64,000 nt of DNA, taken from contig NC_010407.1 of NCBI RefSeq assembly GCF_000069225.1, positions 2,542,001 through 2,606,000 of the forward strand, given 5' to 3'. Numbering within the stretch: the first letter of the stretch is position 1; every line of letters starts with the position of its first letter. Shown here one piece after another: positions 28,446-36,667 of the stretch. The translations under genes and the position numbers were made by a program. Source of the stretch: Clavibacter sepedonicus (GTDB lineage Bacteria; Actinomycetota; Actinomycetes; Actinomycetales; Microbacteriaceae). The notes below the pieces were generated by a model. It did not search any database. It was not told where the DNA came from and saw only the letters and a program-made list of their open reading frames with translations.

Positions 28446-29431
28446 GAGTAGTGCACCTTCCGCTGGACGACGACGAGCTGGACGAGCGTGACGACGAGCA
28501 GGACGAGGAAGAGGATCGTGGCGACGGCCGAGGAGTAGCCGGCCCGTCCGGCCACGAAGCCCTCGTGGAAGATCTGGTACATCATCGTGGTCGTGCCCTG
28601 CAGCGGGCCGCCCTTGGTCATGGCGCTGATGAGGTCGAAGGTCTGCAGCGAGCTGAGCAGCGTCGTCACGCTGAGGAAGAACGTGGTCGGGCTGAGCAGC
28701 GGCAGCACCACGCGGAGGAAGGTGCGGATGCGGCCGGCGCCGTCGAGCGCCGCCGCGTCGAGCAGGTCCTTCGGCACCGCCTGGAGGCCCGCGAGGTAGA
28801 TGAGCGCGCAGTAGCCGAGGTCGCGCCACACCTGCACGGTCGTGACCATCGCGAGGGCGGCGGCCGGGTCGCTGTACCAGTCCGGCGACGGCAGCCCGAT
28901 GAGCTGCAGCCCCGCGGAGACCAGGCCGAAGTTCGGGTCGAACACGTAGAGCCAGAGGAAGCCGACCGCGACGCCGGAGAGCACGTACGGCGCGACGATG
29001 ATGGTGCGCACGGGGCCGCGCAGCCGGATCCGCCGGTTCAGCAGCACGGCGACGCCGAGGCCCAGCGCCATCGAGCCGACCACCGTGACGCCGGTGAAGA
29101 TGAGCGTGACCCGGATGACGGTGGGCGTCTGCGGGTCCTGGAACCACGCGACGTAGTTGGCGAGGCCGACCTCGCGCGCGATCGACGAGCCGATGTTCCA
29201 CTGCAGCGTCGAGTAGTAGAAGGACTCGAGGAGCGGCTTGTACGTGAACACCGCGAGCAGCAGCACGTTGGGGCCGACGAAGGCGAGGAACAGCAGGCCA
29301 TCGCGCAGTCGGCCCGGGCGGCGACGGCGCGGACGCGCAGCGGCGTCCGCACGCGTGGAGGCCGGGAGGGCCGGCGTCGACGCCGCTCCGGGCGGCGGTT
29401 CGACCCGGGTGGGCGCGGGGGCATGCGTCAT
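28442..29431 (-). CDS. Carbohydrate ABC transporter permease (MalF/UgpA type)
   Basis: The 329-residue product has a Pro/Ala-rich cytoplasmic N-terminus of about 50 residues and then six membrane segments. The EAA loop reads DAAALDGAGRIRTFLRVVLPLLSP. The start LLFLAFVGPNVLLLAVFTYKPLLESFYYS is a signature of CUT1 first permeases. ATG 29431 is chosen over an upstream in-frame ATG because a perfect GAGGAG Shine-Dalgarno lies just before it. This is the first gene of the transporter operon. A 16-bp perfect palindrome lies about 25 bp upstream of the start and probably controls the operon. Confidence 0.94.
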   Translation of the reverse strand: MTHAPAPTRVEPPPGAASTPALPASTRADAAARPRRRRPGRLRDGLLFLAFVGPNVLLLAVFTYKPLLESFYYSTLQWNIGSSIAREVGLANYVAWFQDPQTPTVIRVTLIFTGVTVVGSMALGLGVAVLLNRRIRLRGPVRTIIVAPYVLSGVAVGFLWLYVFDPNFGLVSAGLQLIGLPSPDWYSDPAAALAMVTTVQVWRDLGYCALIYLAGLQAVPKDLLDAAALDGAGRIRTFLRVVLPLLSPTTFFLSVTTLLSSLQTFDLISAMTKGGPLQGTTTMMYQIFHEGFVAGRAGYSSAVATILFLVLLVVTLVQLVVVQRKVHYS

Positions 29432-29456
29432 GTCGGGCTCCTCATGCGGCTCACGA

Positions 29457-29472
29457 GAGGGAACGTTCCCTC
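29457..29472. promoter_or_regulatory. Putative LacI-family operator upstream of the sugar ABC operon
   Basis: GAGGGAACGTTCCCTC is a perfect 16-bp palindrome with a central CG, the form typical of LacI/GalR-family operators. It sits just upstream of the first permease start, where binding would block transcription. No LacI-type gene is in the window, so the regulator must be elsewhere. Confidence 0.6.
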
Positions 29473-29790
29473 CGCGCCTCGCAAACGTAGGCACGGATGG
29501 TTAATCGCGGACGACCAGCGCATTGCGGGCGGGCAGACGAGCGACGGCCGGCATCCCCCCCCCCCCCGACGGGGGACGACGGCGGGCGATCGGGTTCGTC
29601 GCCCGCTGCGACGGGTGGCCGCGGGCGGTCCGGGCGTGGGATCCCGCCCGGCGGCGACACCGCGGCGTGCCGGTGGAGGGCATGGAGGATGGCATGGCGG
29701 TGGAGCTCCGTCCTCGGGTGCAGCCCGAGGCTAGGGAGCGGGTGGAGCCGACGGACGCGCACGTCCACAGCGAGCGAACGACGGCGCCCC
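29473..29790. other. Gene-free interval with a 13-C homopolymer
   Basis: Between the sugar operon and the repeats behind the small membrane protein gene there is no frame with convincing coding character. The stretch contains a run of 13 C at 29555-29567 followed by GACGGGGG, which can fold as a short C/G hairpin. Promoter elements for the ABC operon should lie near its left end. I see no RNA gene. Confidence 0.5.
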
Positions 29791-29874
29791 CGGACGGGGG
29801 CTCAGCTCAGCCGCGGAGCGGGACCGCCCGGTCGGACGGGGGCGCAGCTCAGGCGCGGGGCGGGACCGCCGGGT
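29791..29874. repeat. Two tandem 42-bp repeats covering the 3' end of the small membrane protein gene
   Basis: The unit starts CGGACGGGGG and ends GGACCGCC(C/G)GGT. The copies at 29791-29832 and 29833-29874 differ at about four positions. The right copy contains the stop and last codons of the minus-strand gene ending at 29849. The left copy repeats that sequence after the stop. This is a recent tandem duplication at a gene end. Confidence 0.7.
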
Positions 29875-30196
29875 CGTCCGGATCCGCGGCGCCCTCGGCG
29901 TCACCGGCCGCGGTGCCCGTCGTCCGGGGGTCGCGCTCGGGCGCGGAGTCGCGGGCGAGGTCGGCCTCGAGCTTCTCCGCCTCCAGGCGCCCGCGGATCT
30001 CCTCGCGGTAGCGGGTGCGGCGGATCCTGCGCGTCATGTCCACCATGAGCAGCAGCACCACGACGGCCACGAAGAAGATCGCGATGAAGCCGATCGGGCC
30101 GGGCGAGACGGTGTCCGGGTCGAACTCCGCGGTGGGCGTGGGGCTCGGCGTGGTCGTCACGGCCGTGGCCAGACGCAGGACGAGGTCGGCGCCCAT
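29849..30196 (-). CDS. Small single-pass membrane protein downstream of mca
   Basis: The 115-residue product has a short N-terminal segment that could be a signal (MGADLVLRLATAVTTTPSPTP). One clear membrane helix follows at about residues 36-53 (IGFIAIFFVAVVVLLLMVDM). The cytoplasmic tail is charged (RRIRRTRYREEIRGRLEAEK) and ends in a Pro/Asp/Ala-rich segment. I do not recognise a named family, although small proteins of this shape commonly follow mca in Microbacteriaceae. The start shares one base with the mca stop (TGATG), so it is translated from the mca transcript. The last codons lie inside a tandem duplication. Confidence 0.75.
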   Translation of the reverse strand: MGADLVLRLATAVTTTPSPTPTAEFDPDTVSPGPIGFIAIFFVAVVVLLLMVDMTRRIRRTRYREEIRGRLEAEKLEADLARDSAPERDPRTTGTAAGDAEGAADPDDPAVPPRA

Positions 30197-31077
30197 CACG
30201 CGACGGCCGCCTGGTCCTCGTCGACGATCCCGGCGAAGAGGTCGTGCTCCTCGTCGGGCGCGTCGACGCGCGACTCCACGAGCTGGAAGTCCTCGAACGG
30301 CCACGCCCGCTGCTGCAGGTCGCGCGGCCAGCGGAAGAACGAGCTGTCGGGCGCCACCTGGCTCGCGTGCGAGAGCAGCGCGCGGTCGCGCGCCTCGAAG
30401 TGGTCGGCGACGTGGACGTGCGTGGTCGCGAGGTCGGGACGGTCCCCCATCCAGTCGAGCATCTCGTCGACGGCCTCGAGCATCTCGGGGGCCGCGTCGG
30501 CGGCGACCAGGTGCTCGCGCACGGCGCGGATCTTGGCGCCGTTGAAGATCCGGTCGAAGTAGAGCTTCGAGATCTCCCACGGCTCGCCCGCGTCGGGGTA
30601 GGAGCCCGCGACTCCGGACTCGCGCCACGCCTCCATCGCGATGACGTGCGCCTGGATGTGGTCGGGGTGCGGGTAGCCGCCGTTCTCGTCGTACGCCACG
30701 AGGACGTGCGGGCGGAACTCGCGCACCAGGCGGACGAGCGGCTCGGCCGACACCTCCACCGGGATGCTCGCGAAAGCCGCGGGCGGCAGCGAGCCGTCCT
30801 CGCGCGCCATGCCCGAGTCGACGTAGCCGAGCCAGCGGTGCTGGACGCCCATGACGGCCTGCGCGCGCGCCATCTCGATGCGGCGGAGCCCCGGCAGGTC
30901 ACGCTCGGCCATCGCGCGCTCGGCGAGCCCCTCGTTGAGGATGTCGCCGGCCTCGCCGCCCGTGCAGCTGACGACCATGATCTCGGCGCCCTGCTTCGTG
31001 TAGTGGGTGTACGTCGCCGCGCCCTTGCTGGACTCGTCGTCGGGGTGGGCGTGCACGGCCATGAGGCGCAGGGTCAC
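30196..31077 (-). CDS. mca: Mycothiol S-conjugate amidase
   Basis: The 293-residue zinc hydrolase of the LmbE/PIG-L superfamily cleaves mycothiol conjugates of electrophiles, giving a mercapturic acid for export. Zinc ligands are visible in MAVHAHPDDESSKGAA (HPDDE) and ENGGYPHPDHIQAHV (HxDH). VSCTGGEAGDILNEG and the C-terminal SFFRWPRDLQQRAWPFEDFQL are specific to Mca rather than MshB. GTG 31077 gives the expected length. It is divergent from the DUF4307 gene (66-bp gap) and shows that the organism uses mycothiol. Confidence 0.94.
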   Translation of the reverse strand: MTLRLMAVHAHPDDESSKGAATYTHYTKQGAEIMVVSCTGGEAGDILNEGLAERAMAERDLPGLRRIEMARAQAVMGVQHRWLGYVDSGMAREDGSLPPAAFASIPVEVSAEPLVRLVREFRPHVLVAYDENGGYPHPDHIQAHVIAMEAWRESGVAGSYPDAGEPWEISKLYFDRIFNGAKIRAVREHLVAADAAPEMLEAVDEMLDWMGDRPDLATTHVHVADHFEARDRALLSHASQVAPDSSFFRWPRDLQQRAWPFEDFQLVESRVDAPDEEHDLFAGIVDEDQAAVA

Positions 31078-31143
31078 GGGGCTCCAAGGGTGGGGAATGT
31101 AGTCTGGACACCCAGAGTACAAGGTGCGTGTGGAGGAGCAGCC

Positions 31144-31626
31144 GTGACGACCGAGTCCCGCTCCCCCGCCCCCGCGGCGCCGCACGCGGACGACGACGAG
31201 ACCGTCGAGCACCGCGTCCCCGCCCACCGGTCGTCGCCCGCGCTCGACGAGCGGTACGGACGCACGCGCCCCGCGCGGATCCGCCAGCGCTGGCTCTACG
31301 GGATCGTCGGCGGCCTGGTCGCCGTGGTGTTCGGCGCGTGGGTGCTGTGGGCGGGTCTCGACCAGGCGTCAGGATCCATCGACGCCACCGATCGCGCCTT
31401 CGACATCGTCGACGCCCGCACCATCGACGTGACCTTCTCCGTCGTGATGCCCGCCGGCACGCAGGCCTTCTGCGCGGTGCAGGCGCAGGACGAGCAGCGG
31501 TCCATCGTCGGCTGGAAGGTCGTCGAGCTGCCGGCCCAGGACGGCTTCGAGCGCATGGAGACGGTGCGGCTCCGCACCACCGGTCCCGCGGTGACCGGGT
31601 TGATCCACAGCTGCTGGCCCGCCTAG
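31144..31626 (+). CDS. DUF4307 domain-containing membrane protein
   Basis: The 160-residue protein has an acidic/Pro-rich cytoplasmic N-terminus with LDERYGRTR, a motif found just before the single membrane helix in DUF4307 proteins. The helix spans about residues 57-77 (WLYGIVGGLVAVVFGAWVLWAG). A small extracytoplasmic beta domain follows, with QAFCAVQAQDEQRSIVGWKVV and a C-terminal Cys that could form a disulfide with the first. Function is unknown. It is divergent from mca and followed by greA after 60 bp, an order frequently kept in actinobacteria. Confidence 0.9.
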   Translation: MTTESRSPAPAAPHADDDETVEHRVPAHRSSPALDERYGRTRPARIRQRWLYGIVGGLVAVVFGAWVLWAGLDQASGSIDATDRAFDIVDARTIDVTFSVVMPAGTQAFCAVQAQDEQRSIVGWKVVELPAQDGFERMETVRLRTTGPAVTGLIHSCWPA

Positions 31627-31686
31627 AGTGGGGGATTCGCCTCGACGGTTCCGTCGGGGCGTCCGTGCGAGTGCAAGGAGTCCATC

Positions 31687-32175
31687 GTGGCGCAGGAGCA
31701 GGCAGTCACCTGGCTGACCCAGGAGGCGTTCGACCGCCTCAGCAGGGAGCTCGACACCCTCAGCGTGCAGGGCCGCGAGGAGATCGCGAAGAAGATCGAG
31801 ATCGCCCGCGAGGAGGGCGACCTCAAGGAGAACGGCGGCTACCACGCCGCCAAGGAGGAGCAGGGCAAGATCGAGGCGCGCATCCGCCAGCTCACGCAGC
31901 TGCTGCGGACGGCCGAGGTCGGCGACGCCCCCGAGAGCCACGGCGTCGTGGAGCCCGGCACCGTCGTCACCGCGCTCATCGCCGGCGACGAGACGAAGTT
32001 CCTGCTCGGGAACCGCGAGATCGCGGGCGACAGCGACCTCGACGTCTACAGCGAGCAGTCGCCGCTCGGCGCCGCCATCATCGGCTGGGAGGTCGGGCAG
32101 AAGGGCGCGTACACCGCGCCGAACGGCCGCGAGATCCCCGTCGAGATCCAGGCCGTGGAGAACTACACGCCGTAG
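31687..32175 (+). CDS. greA: Transcription elongation factor GreA
   Basis: The 162-residue product has an N-terminal coiled coil carrying the tip acidic residues (EIAREEGDLKENGGYHAAKEEQG, with the catalytic DLKENxxY.aAre pattern). The C-terminal FKBP-like domain follows (SPLGAAIIGWEVGQKGAYTAPNG). GreA enters the secondary channel of RNA polymerase and stimulates cleavage of backtracked transcripts. GTG 31687 is preceded by an AAGGAG Shine-Dalgarno. A strong intrinsic terminator follows. Confidence 0.97.
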   Translation: MAQEQAVTWLTQEAFDRLSRELDTLSVQGREEIAKKIEIAREEGDLKENGGYHAAKEEQGKIEARIRQLTQLLRTAEVGDAPESHGVVEPGTVVTALIAGDETKFLLGNREIAGDSDLDVYSEQSPLGAAIIGWEVGQKGAYTAPNGREIPVEIQAVENYTP

Positions 32176-32194
32176 GGCACGACGTCATCACGAC

Positions 32195-32232
32195 GAGAGG
32201 GGACGCGGACCGCATGGTCCGCGTCCCCTCTC
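32195..32232 (+). terminator. Intrinsic terminator after greA
   Basis: 16-bp perfect arms (GAGAGGGGACGCGGAC and complement) enclose a 6-nt loop and are followed by TCGTTCTC. The ilvA gene converges from the other side, so it may act in both directions. Confidence 0.88.
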
Positions 32233-32259
32233 TCGTTCTCCTGCGGCGTGCCGGGTGCG

Positions 32260-33636
32260 TCAGTCGCGCTGGAGGCGCGGGTCGTACCCCGCGTCGCGGA
32301 GGCGCTGGACGACCTCGCCCGTGTGCTCGGGTCCGCGCGTCTCCACGCTCACCTCGAGCTCGACCTCGCTGATCTGCAGGCCGCGGCCGTGGCGCGTGTG
32401 CAGCACCTCGACGACGTTCGCGTTCGCCTCGGAGATGATCTGCGAGGTGCGCGCGAGCTGTCCCGGGCGGTCGGGCAGCATGATCCGCAGCTTCACGTAG
32501 CGGTCGCTCGCGGCGAGGCCCCGGCTGATGACGCGCTCCATCATGAGCGGGTCGATGTTGCCGCCCGAGAGGATCACGACGGTGCGGCCGGCGTCCTCCA
32601 CGAGCCCGGCGAGGATCGCCGCGACGCCCACGGCGCCCGCGGGCTCGACCACGAGCTTCGCGCGCTCGAGCAGCAGCAGCAGGGCGCGCGCGGTGTCGTC
32701 GTCCTCGACCGTGACGACCTCGTCGACGCTGTCGCGGATGATGTCGAAGTTCAGCAGGCCCGGCTTCGCGACCGCGATGCCGTCGGCGATCGTCGGCGTG
32801 ATCTCGATCTCGGTCGCGCGGCCCGCGGCGAGGGACGGCGGGTAGGCGGCCGCGTTCCGCGCCTGGACGCCGACGACGCGGATGGTGCGGCCCTCCTCGG
32901 CGGCGCGCAGCTTGAGCGCGGTCGCGACGCCGGAGATGAGGCCGCCGCCGCCGATCGGCACGACGACCGTCTCGACGGCCGGCGTCTGGTCGAGGATCTC
33001 GAGGCCGAGCGTGGCCTGGCCGGTGATGACGTCCACGTGGTCGAAGGGCGGGATGAGCACCGCGCCCGTCTGCGCCGCGAACTCGGCCGCGGCCAGCAGC
33101 GGCTCGGCGACCGTGTGCCCGCGGAGGATGACCTCGGCGCCGTACTGGCGCGTGGCCTGGAGCTTCGGCAGCGCGACGCCGACGGGCATGAAGATCGTGG
33201 CGCGGATCCCGAGCTCGCGGGCCGCGAACGCGACGCCCTGCGCGTGGTTGCCGGCGGACGCGGCCACGACGCCGCGGGCCTTCTCCTCGTCGGTGAGGCG
33301 CGAGATCCGGTTGTAGGCGCCGCGGATCTTGTACGACCCGGTGCGCTGCAGGTTTTCGCACTTGAGGTGCACGGGGCTGCCGAGGATCTCCGCGAGGAAG
33401 CGCGAGGACTCCATCGGCGTCACCTCGGCGACACGGCTGACGACCTCGCGGGCGGCCTCGATGCGCGCGAGCGTGGGCGCGGATCCGCGGGGCAGCTCCT
33501 GCGCGAGCGCGGCGGCCTCCTCCCCCAGCTGCGACGGGTCGAGCTCGTCGCCGACGGCGCGCAGGTGCGGGAGGTCGGCGTGCGGGGCGGCGGCGGCCTC
33601 CTCGGCGGGGGTCCGGGCGGGGGCGGCGTCGGTCAT
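32260..33636 (-). CDS. ilvA: Threonine ammonia-lyase (threonine dehydratase)
   Basis: The 458-residue PLP enzyme converts threonine to 2-oxobutanoate. The PLP lysine lies in RTGSYKIRGAYNRI. The glycine loop is VVPIGGGGLISGVATAL and the cofactor-ring Ser is in VVILSGGNIDP. The C-terminus carries one ACT-like domain (LRIMLPDRPGQLARTSQII) that usually mediates feedback control by isoleucine or valine. The first 45 residues are an Ala/Asp-rich extension without known role. ATG 33636 overlaps the stop of the AI-2E family gene by 4 bp, so ilvA is translated from that transcript. Confidence 0.94.
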   Translation of the reverse strand: MTDAAPARTPAEEAAAAPHADLPHLRAVGDELDPSQLGEEAAALAQELPRGSAPTLARIEAAREVVSRVAEVTPMESSRFLAEILGSPVHLKCENLQRTGSYKIRGAYNRISRLTDEEKARGVVAASAGNHAQGVAFAARELGIRATIFMPVGVALPKLQATRQYGAEVILRGHTVAEPLLAAAEFAAQTGAVLIPPFDHVDVITGQATLGLEILDQTPAVETVVVPIGGGGLISGVATALKLRAAEEGRTIRVVGVQARNAAAYPPSLAAGRATEIEITPTIADGIAVAKPGLLNFDIIRDSVDEVVTVEDDDTARALLLLLERAKLVVEPAGAVGVAAILAGLVEDAGRTVVILSGGNIDPLMMERVISRGLAASDRYVKLRIMLPDRPGQLARTSQIISEANANVVEVLHTRHGRGLQISEVELEVSVETRGPEHTGEVVQRLRDAGYDPRLQRD

Positions 33637-34868
33637 GAGGTGCGCTTCCTGGGGCGGGGACGGCGGGTGGCGTGCGATGCGTCGGCGGGGACGGCGGGAG
33701 GCGGCGGCTCGGGTTGCCCGCGCCACGCCCCGCTGGCGACGTGCTTGACCATGGAGTTGAGCGTCGCGACGAGCGGCACGGCGAAGAAGGTGCCCGCGAT
33801 GCCGGCGACCATGCCGCCCGCGGCCACGGAGAGCACGACCGCGAGCGGGTGCACCTTGACGACCGAGCCCATGATGAGCGGCTGCAGGACGTGGCCCTCG
33901 ATCTGCTGCACGAGGAGCACGATGCCCACCATGATGAGCGCCTGCGTCAGCCCGTTGTAGACGAGCGCGACGAACACGGCGAGCGTGCCGGTGACGACCG
34001 CGCCGACGATCGGGATGAACGAGCCGAGGAACACCAGCACGCCGATGGGGATCGCGAGCGGCACCCCGATGATCGCGGCGCCCCCGGCGATGCCGACCGC
34101 GTCGATGAGCGCGACGAGCACCTGCACCTTCACGAAGTTCTGCAGCGTGGTCCAGCCGGCCTTGCCCGCGCCGTCGACGGCCGGGCGCGCGAGCCGCGGG
34201 AACAGCCGCACGACCCAGCGCCACATGCCCGCGCCGTCGATGAGGATGAAGAGGGTCGAGAAGAGCACCAGCAGCACGCCCGTGAGCACGTGGCCGAGCG
34301 ACGAAGTCACGGAGAGCGCGCCGCTGAGGAGGGCGCCCGCGTCCCGCTGGACGGCGTCGACCGCCTGCGCGTACGCGTCGTTGAGCTGCTGCTCGGACAG
34401 CTGGAGCGGCCCGTCGGTGAGGAAGCCGCGGAGGTCGGCGTAGCGGGTGAGCGTCTGCGCGCGGATGGAGTCGTACTGGCCGATGATCTGCGTCGTCACG
34501 AGGTACACGAGCGCGGCGACGGCGACGATGACGCCGATCTCGGAGATCGCGACGGCCAGCCACTTGGGCACGTGGTGGCGCTGCATCCAGTTCGAGATGG
34601 GCACCAGGAGGGCCGCGAGCACGACGGCGAGGAACAGCGGGATGACGACGTACTCCAGCTGGATCACGAGCCACGCCACGACGCCGAGCACGCCGAGGAT
34701 GAGGAGCAGGCGCCACGCCCACGCGCCCGCGATGACCATGCCGGGCGGGACGGACTCGGCGACGGTGCGCGAGATGGGCTGCGGGGCGTCGATGTCGGGA
34801 TCGGCGCGGCGCTCCCCCGCACGGGCGTCCGCCGCGGCGCGGGCTCGGGATCGCAGGCCGAAGATCAT
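33633..34868 (-). CDS. AI-2E family transporter (TqsA/YdiK-like)
   Basis: The 411-residue product has about seven to eight membrane helices. The family landmarks are PLFLAVVLAALLVPISNWMQR after the second helix, the long helical extracytoplasmic segment (residues 130-185), and the C-terminal GVLVFLGSFIPIVGAVVTGTLAVFVAL with VQQIEGHVLQPLIMG. Proteins of this family export small molecules or act as Na+/H+ antiporters. AI-2 export is shown only for TqsA. It is the first gene of a two-gene unit with ilvA and is divergent from the YcaQ-like gene. Confidence 0.9.
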   Translation of the reverse strand: MIFGLRSRARAAADARAGERRADPDIDAPQPISRTVAESVPPGMVIAGAWAWRLLLILGVLGVVAWLVIQLEYVVIPLFLAVVLAALLVPISNWMQRHHVPKWLAVAISEIGVIVAVAALVYLVTTQIIGQYDSIRAQTLTRYADLRGFLTDGPLQLSEQQLNDAYAQAVDAVQRDAGALLSGALSVTSSLGHVLTGVLLVLFSTLFILIDGAGMWRWVVRLFPRLARPAVDGAGKAGWTTLQNFVKVQVLVALIDAVGIAGGAAIIGVPLAIPIGVLVFLGSFIPIVGAVVTGTLAVFVALVYNGLTQALIMVGIVLLVQQIEGHVLQPLIMGSVVKVHPLAVVLSVAAGGMVAGIAGTFFAVPLVATLNSMVKHVASGAWRGQPEPPPPAVPADASHATRRPRPRKRTS

Positions 34869-34954
34869 GCTGGGAGTCTAGGACGGGCCTCCCGTGCGGC
34901 AGCGCCCCGCGGGGCCGGTGCCGCCCGGTCGGGGGTCGCCGCTAGCGTCGCACC

Positions 34955-36205
34955 ATGGCCGACACCGTCTCCCCCGCCCTCGCCCGACGCGTGGCCCTGG
35001 CGGCGCAGGGGCTCGGCCGGCCGCAGCCGGGAGCCGCGGGGACGCGTCGCCTGGCCGCGGAGATCCGGCGCCTCGGCCTGCTGCAGATCGACTCCGTCAA
35101 CGTCTTCGAGCGCAGCCACCACCTGCCGGTGCTCGCCCGCGTCGGGCCCTACGACCGCGCCGCGCTCGACCGGATGCTGTTCGGCGGCGGCGGCGCGTAC
35201 ACGGAGTACTGGGCGCATCAGGCCGCCGTGCTGCCCGTCGACGACCTGCCGCTGTTCGGCTGGCGGATGGAGGCGGAGCGCGCCCGTCGCGCGGCACCCG
35301 GCTCCTGGGCGCACGACCACGCCCCGCTCCTGGCCGAGGTGCGGGCCGAGCTCGCCCGCACGGGGCCGGTGCCCGCGAGCGCGATCGAGCACGAGTCCAA
35401 CGTCCGCACGGGTCCGTGGTGGGGCTGGTCGGACGTGAAGCGCGCGCTCGAGGCCATGTTCGCGTGGGGCGAGATCGCGAGCGCCGGACGCCGCGGGTTC
35501 GAGCGGGTCTACGGGCTCGCGGAGGACGTGCTGCCCGCCGCCGTCCTCGGACGCGACGTGCCCGAGGAGGACGCCGTGCGGGAGCTCGTGCGCCGCGCCG
35601 CCGTCGCGCACGGCATCGGCACCGCCGCCGACCTCGGCGACTACCACCGCCTGTCCCGCGCCGCGACCGACCGGGCGCTGCGCGACCTCGCCGATGCGGG
35701 CGAGGTGCTGCCCGTCACCGTGCCCGGGTGGGAAGGACGCGGGAAGCCGCTGCCCGTGTGGCTGCACCGCGACGCGCGACTGCCCCGGCGGATCCGCGGC
35801 GAGGCCCTGCTCTCGCCCTTCGATCCCGTCGTGTGGTTCCGCGAGCGGGCGCTGCGCCTGTTCGACCTGCACTACCGGATCGAGATCTACACGCCGGCGG
35901 CGCAGCGCGTGCACGGCTACTACGTGCTGCCGGTGCTGGTGGACGACGAGATCGTCGCCCGGGTCGACCTCAAGAGCGACCGGCAGGCGGGCGTGCTGCG
36001 CGTGCAGGCGTCATGGATCGAGGGACGGCACGACCCCGGGGCCGTCGCCGAGCGGATCGCGCCGCTGCTCGAGCGGGCCGCCGCGTGGCAGGGGCTCGAG
36101 GGCGTCGGGGTCGTCGACCGCGGCACGCTCGCCGAGGCGTTGCGGGCGCACCTGCCGGCTGTCGCGGCCGCCCCCGTCGCGGATCGGGCGGGAGAGCGAC
36201 CATGA
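34955..36205 (+). CDS. Winged-helix protein, crosslink repair DNA glycosylase YcaQ family
   Basis: The 416-residue protein belongs to the HTH_42/AlkX family. LGLLQIDSVNVFERSHHLP contains the QxD-type catalytic motif region (QID) of YcaQ/AZL glycosylases. SPFDPVVWFRERALRLFDLHYRIEIYTPAAQRVHGYYVLPVL and the ending LKSDRQAGVLRVQ match the conserved core. E. coli YcaQ opens interstrand crosslinks and related proteins protect antibiotic producers from their own DNA alkylators. No biosynthetic cluster is nearby, so a general repair role is likelier. It overlaps the next gene by 4 bp. Confidence 0.88.
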   Translation: MADTVSPALARRVALAAQGLGRPQPGAAGTRRLAAEIRRLGLLQIDSVNVFERSHHLPVLARVGPYDRAALDRMLFGGGGAYTEYWAHQAAVLPVDDLPLFGWRMEAERARRAAPGSWAHDHAPLLAEVRAELARTGPVPASAIEHESNVRTGPWWGWSDVKRALEAMFAWGEIASAGRRGFERVYGLAEDVLPAAVLGRDVPEEDAVRELVRRAAVAHGIGTAADLGDYHRLSRAATDRALRDLADAGEVLPVTVPGWEGRGKPLPVWLHRDARLPRRIRGEALLSPFDPVVWFRERALRLFDLHYRIEIYTPAAQRVHGYYVLPVLVDDEIVARVDLKSDRQAGVLRVQASWIEGRHDPGAVAERIAPLLERAAAWQGLEGVGVVDRGTLAEALRAHLPAVAAAPVADRAGERP

Positions 36206-36657
36206 CCGCCTTCCCCACGACGCACGAGCTCGGCCGCATCGACGTCGTCACCCTCGAGGACGCTCCCGCCCTGAGCCGAGACGCACCGCTCGACCTCGAT
36301 GCGGTGCAGGCGGCCTGGCCGGCCTTCGAGGCGGACTTCGACTCGCTGCGCGGCCGACGGATGATGGGACTCGTGTACGGCGGTGATCGCGTGTACCGCA
36401 TGGCGTCGGTCCGACTCGAGCGCGACGACCCGGCTCCCGCGGACATGGACGAGACGATCGTCCCGGGCGGCGCCTACCTCCGGCTGCGACTCCGCGGGAG
36501 CGCCCCCGCCGTCTACGGGGAGATCGAGCCCGCCTTCGAGGTGCTGTTCGGCCTCGCGGACCACGACCCCGGGCGCCCCCACATCGAGCACTACCGCCGG
36601 GCGGGCGAGATCGACTGCCTCGTGCCGATCCGCTCGGCGGATCAGCGTCCGGGGTGA
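36202..36657 (+). CDS. GyrI-like / effector-binding domain protein
   Basis: The 151-residue product contains IVPGGAYLRLRLRGSAPAVYGEIEPAFEVLF followed by HIEHYRRAGEIDCLVPI. This is the layout of the GyrI-like (SOUL/AraC effector-binding) fold, where a small-molecule pocket ends in an E..Y and clvPI strand. The first 60 residues are less typical. No DNA-binding domain is attached. The ATGA overlap with the YcaQ-like gene implies a shared transcript and perhaps a shared role, such as binding a DNA-damaging ligand. That link is inference only. Confidence 0.7.
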   Translation: MTAFPTTHELGRIDVVTLEDAPALSRDAPLDLDAVQAAWPAFEADFDSLRGRRMMGLVYGGDRVYRMASVRLERDDPAPADMDETIVPGGAYLRLRLRGSAPAVYGEIEPAFEVLFGLADHDPGRPHIEHYRRAGEIDCLVPIRSADQRPG

Positions 36658-36667
36658 GGCCGGTCCG

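Noticed and set aside
26082-29431. Firm substrate assignment of the ABC transporter as glycerol-3-phosphate (Ugp)
   Set aside because: The binding protein resembles UgpB in general family features, but diagnostic residues cannot be judged by eye and no catabolic gene is adjacent.
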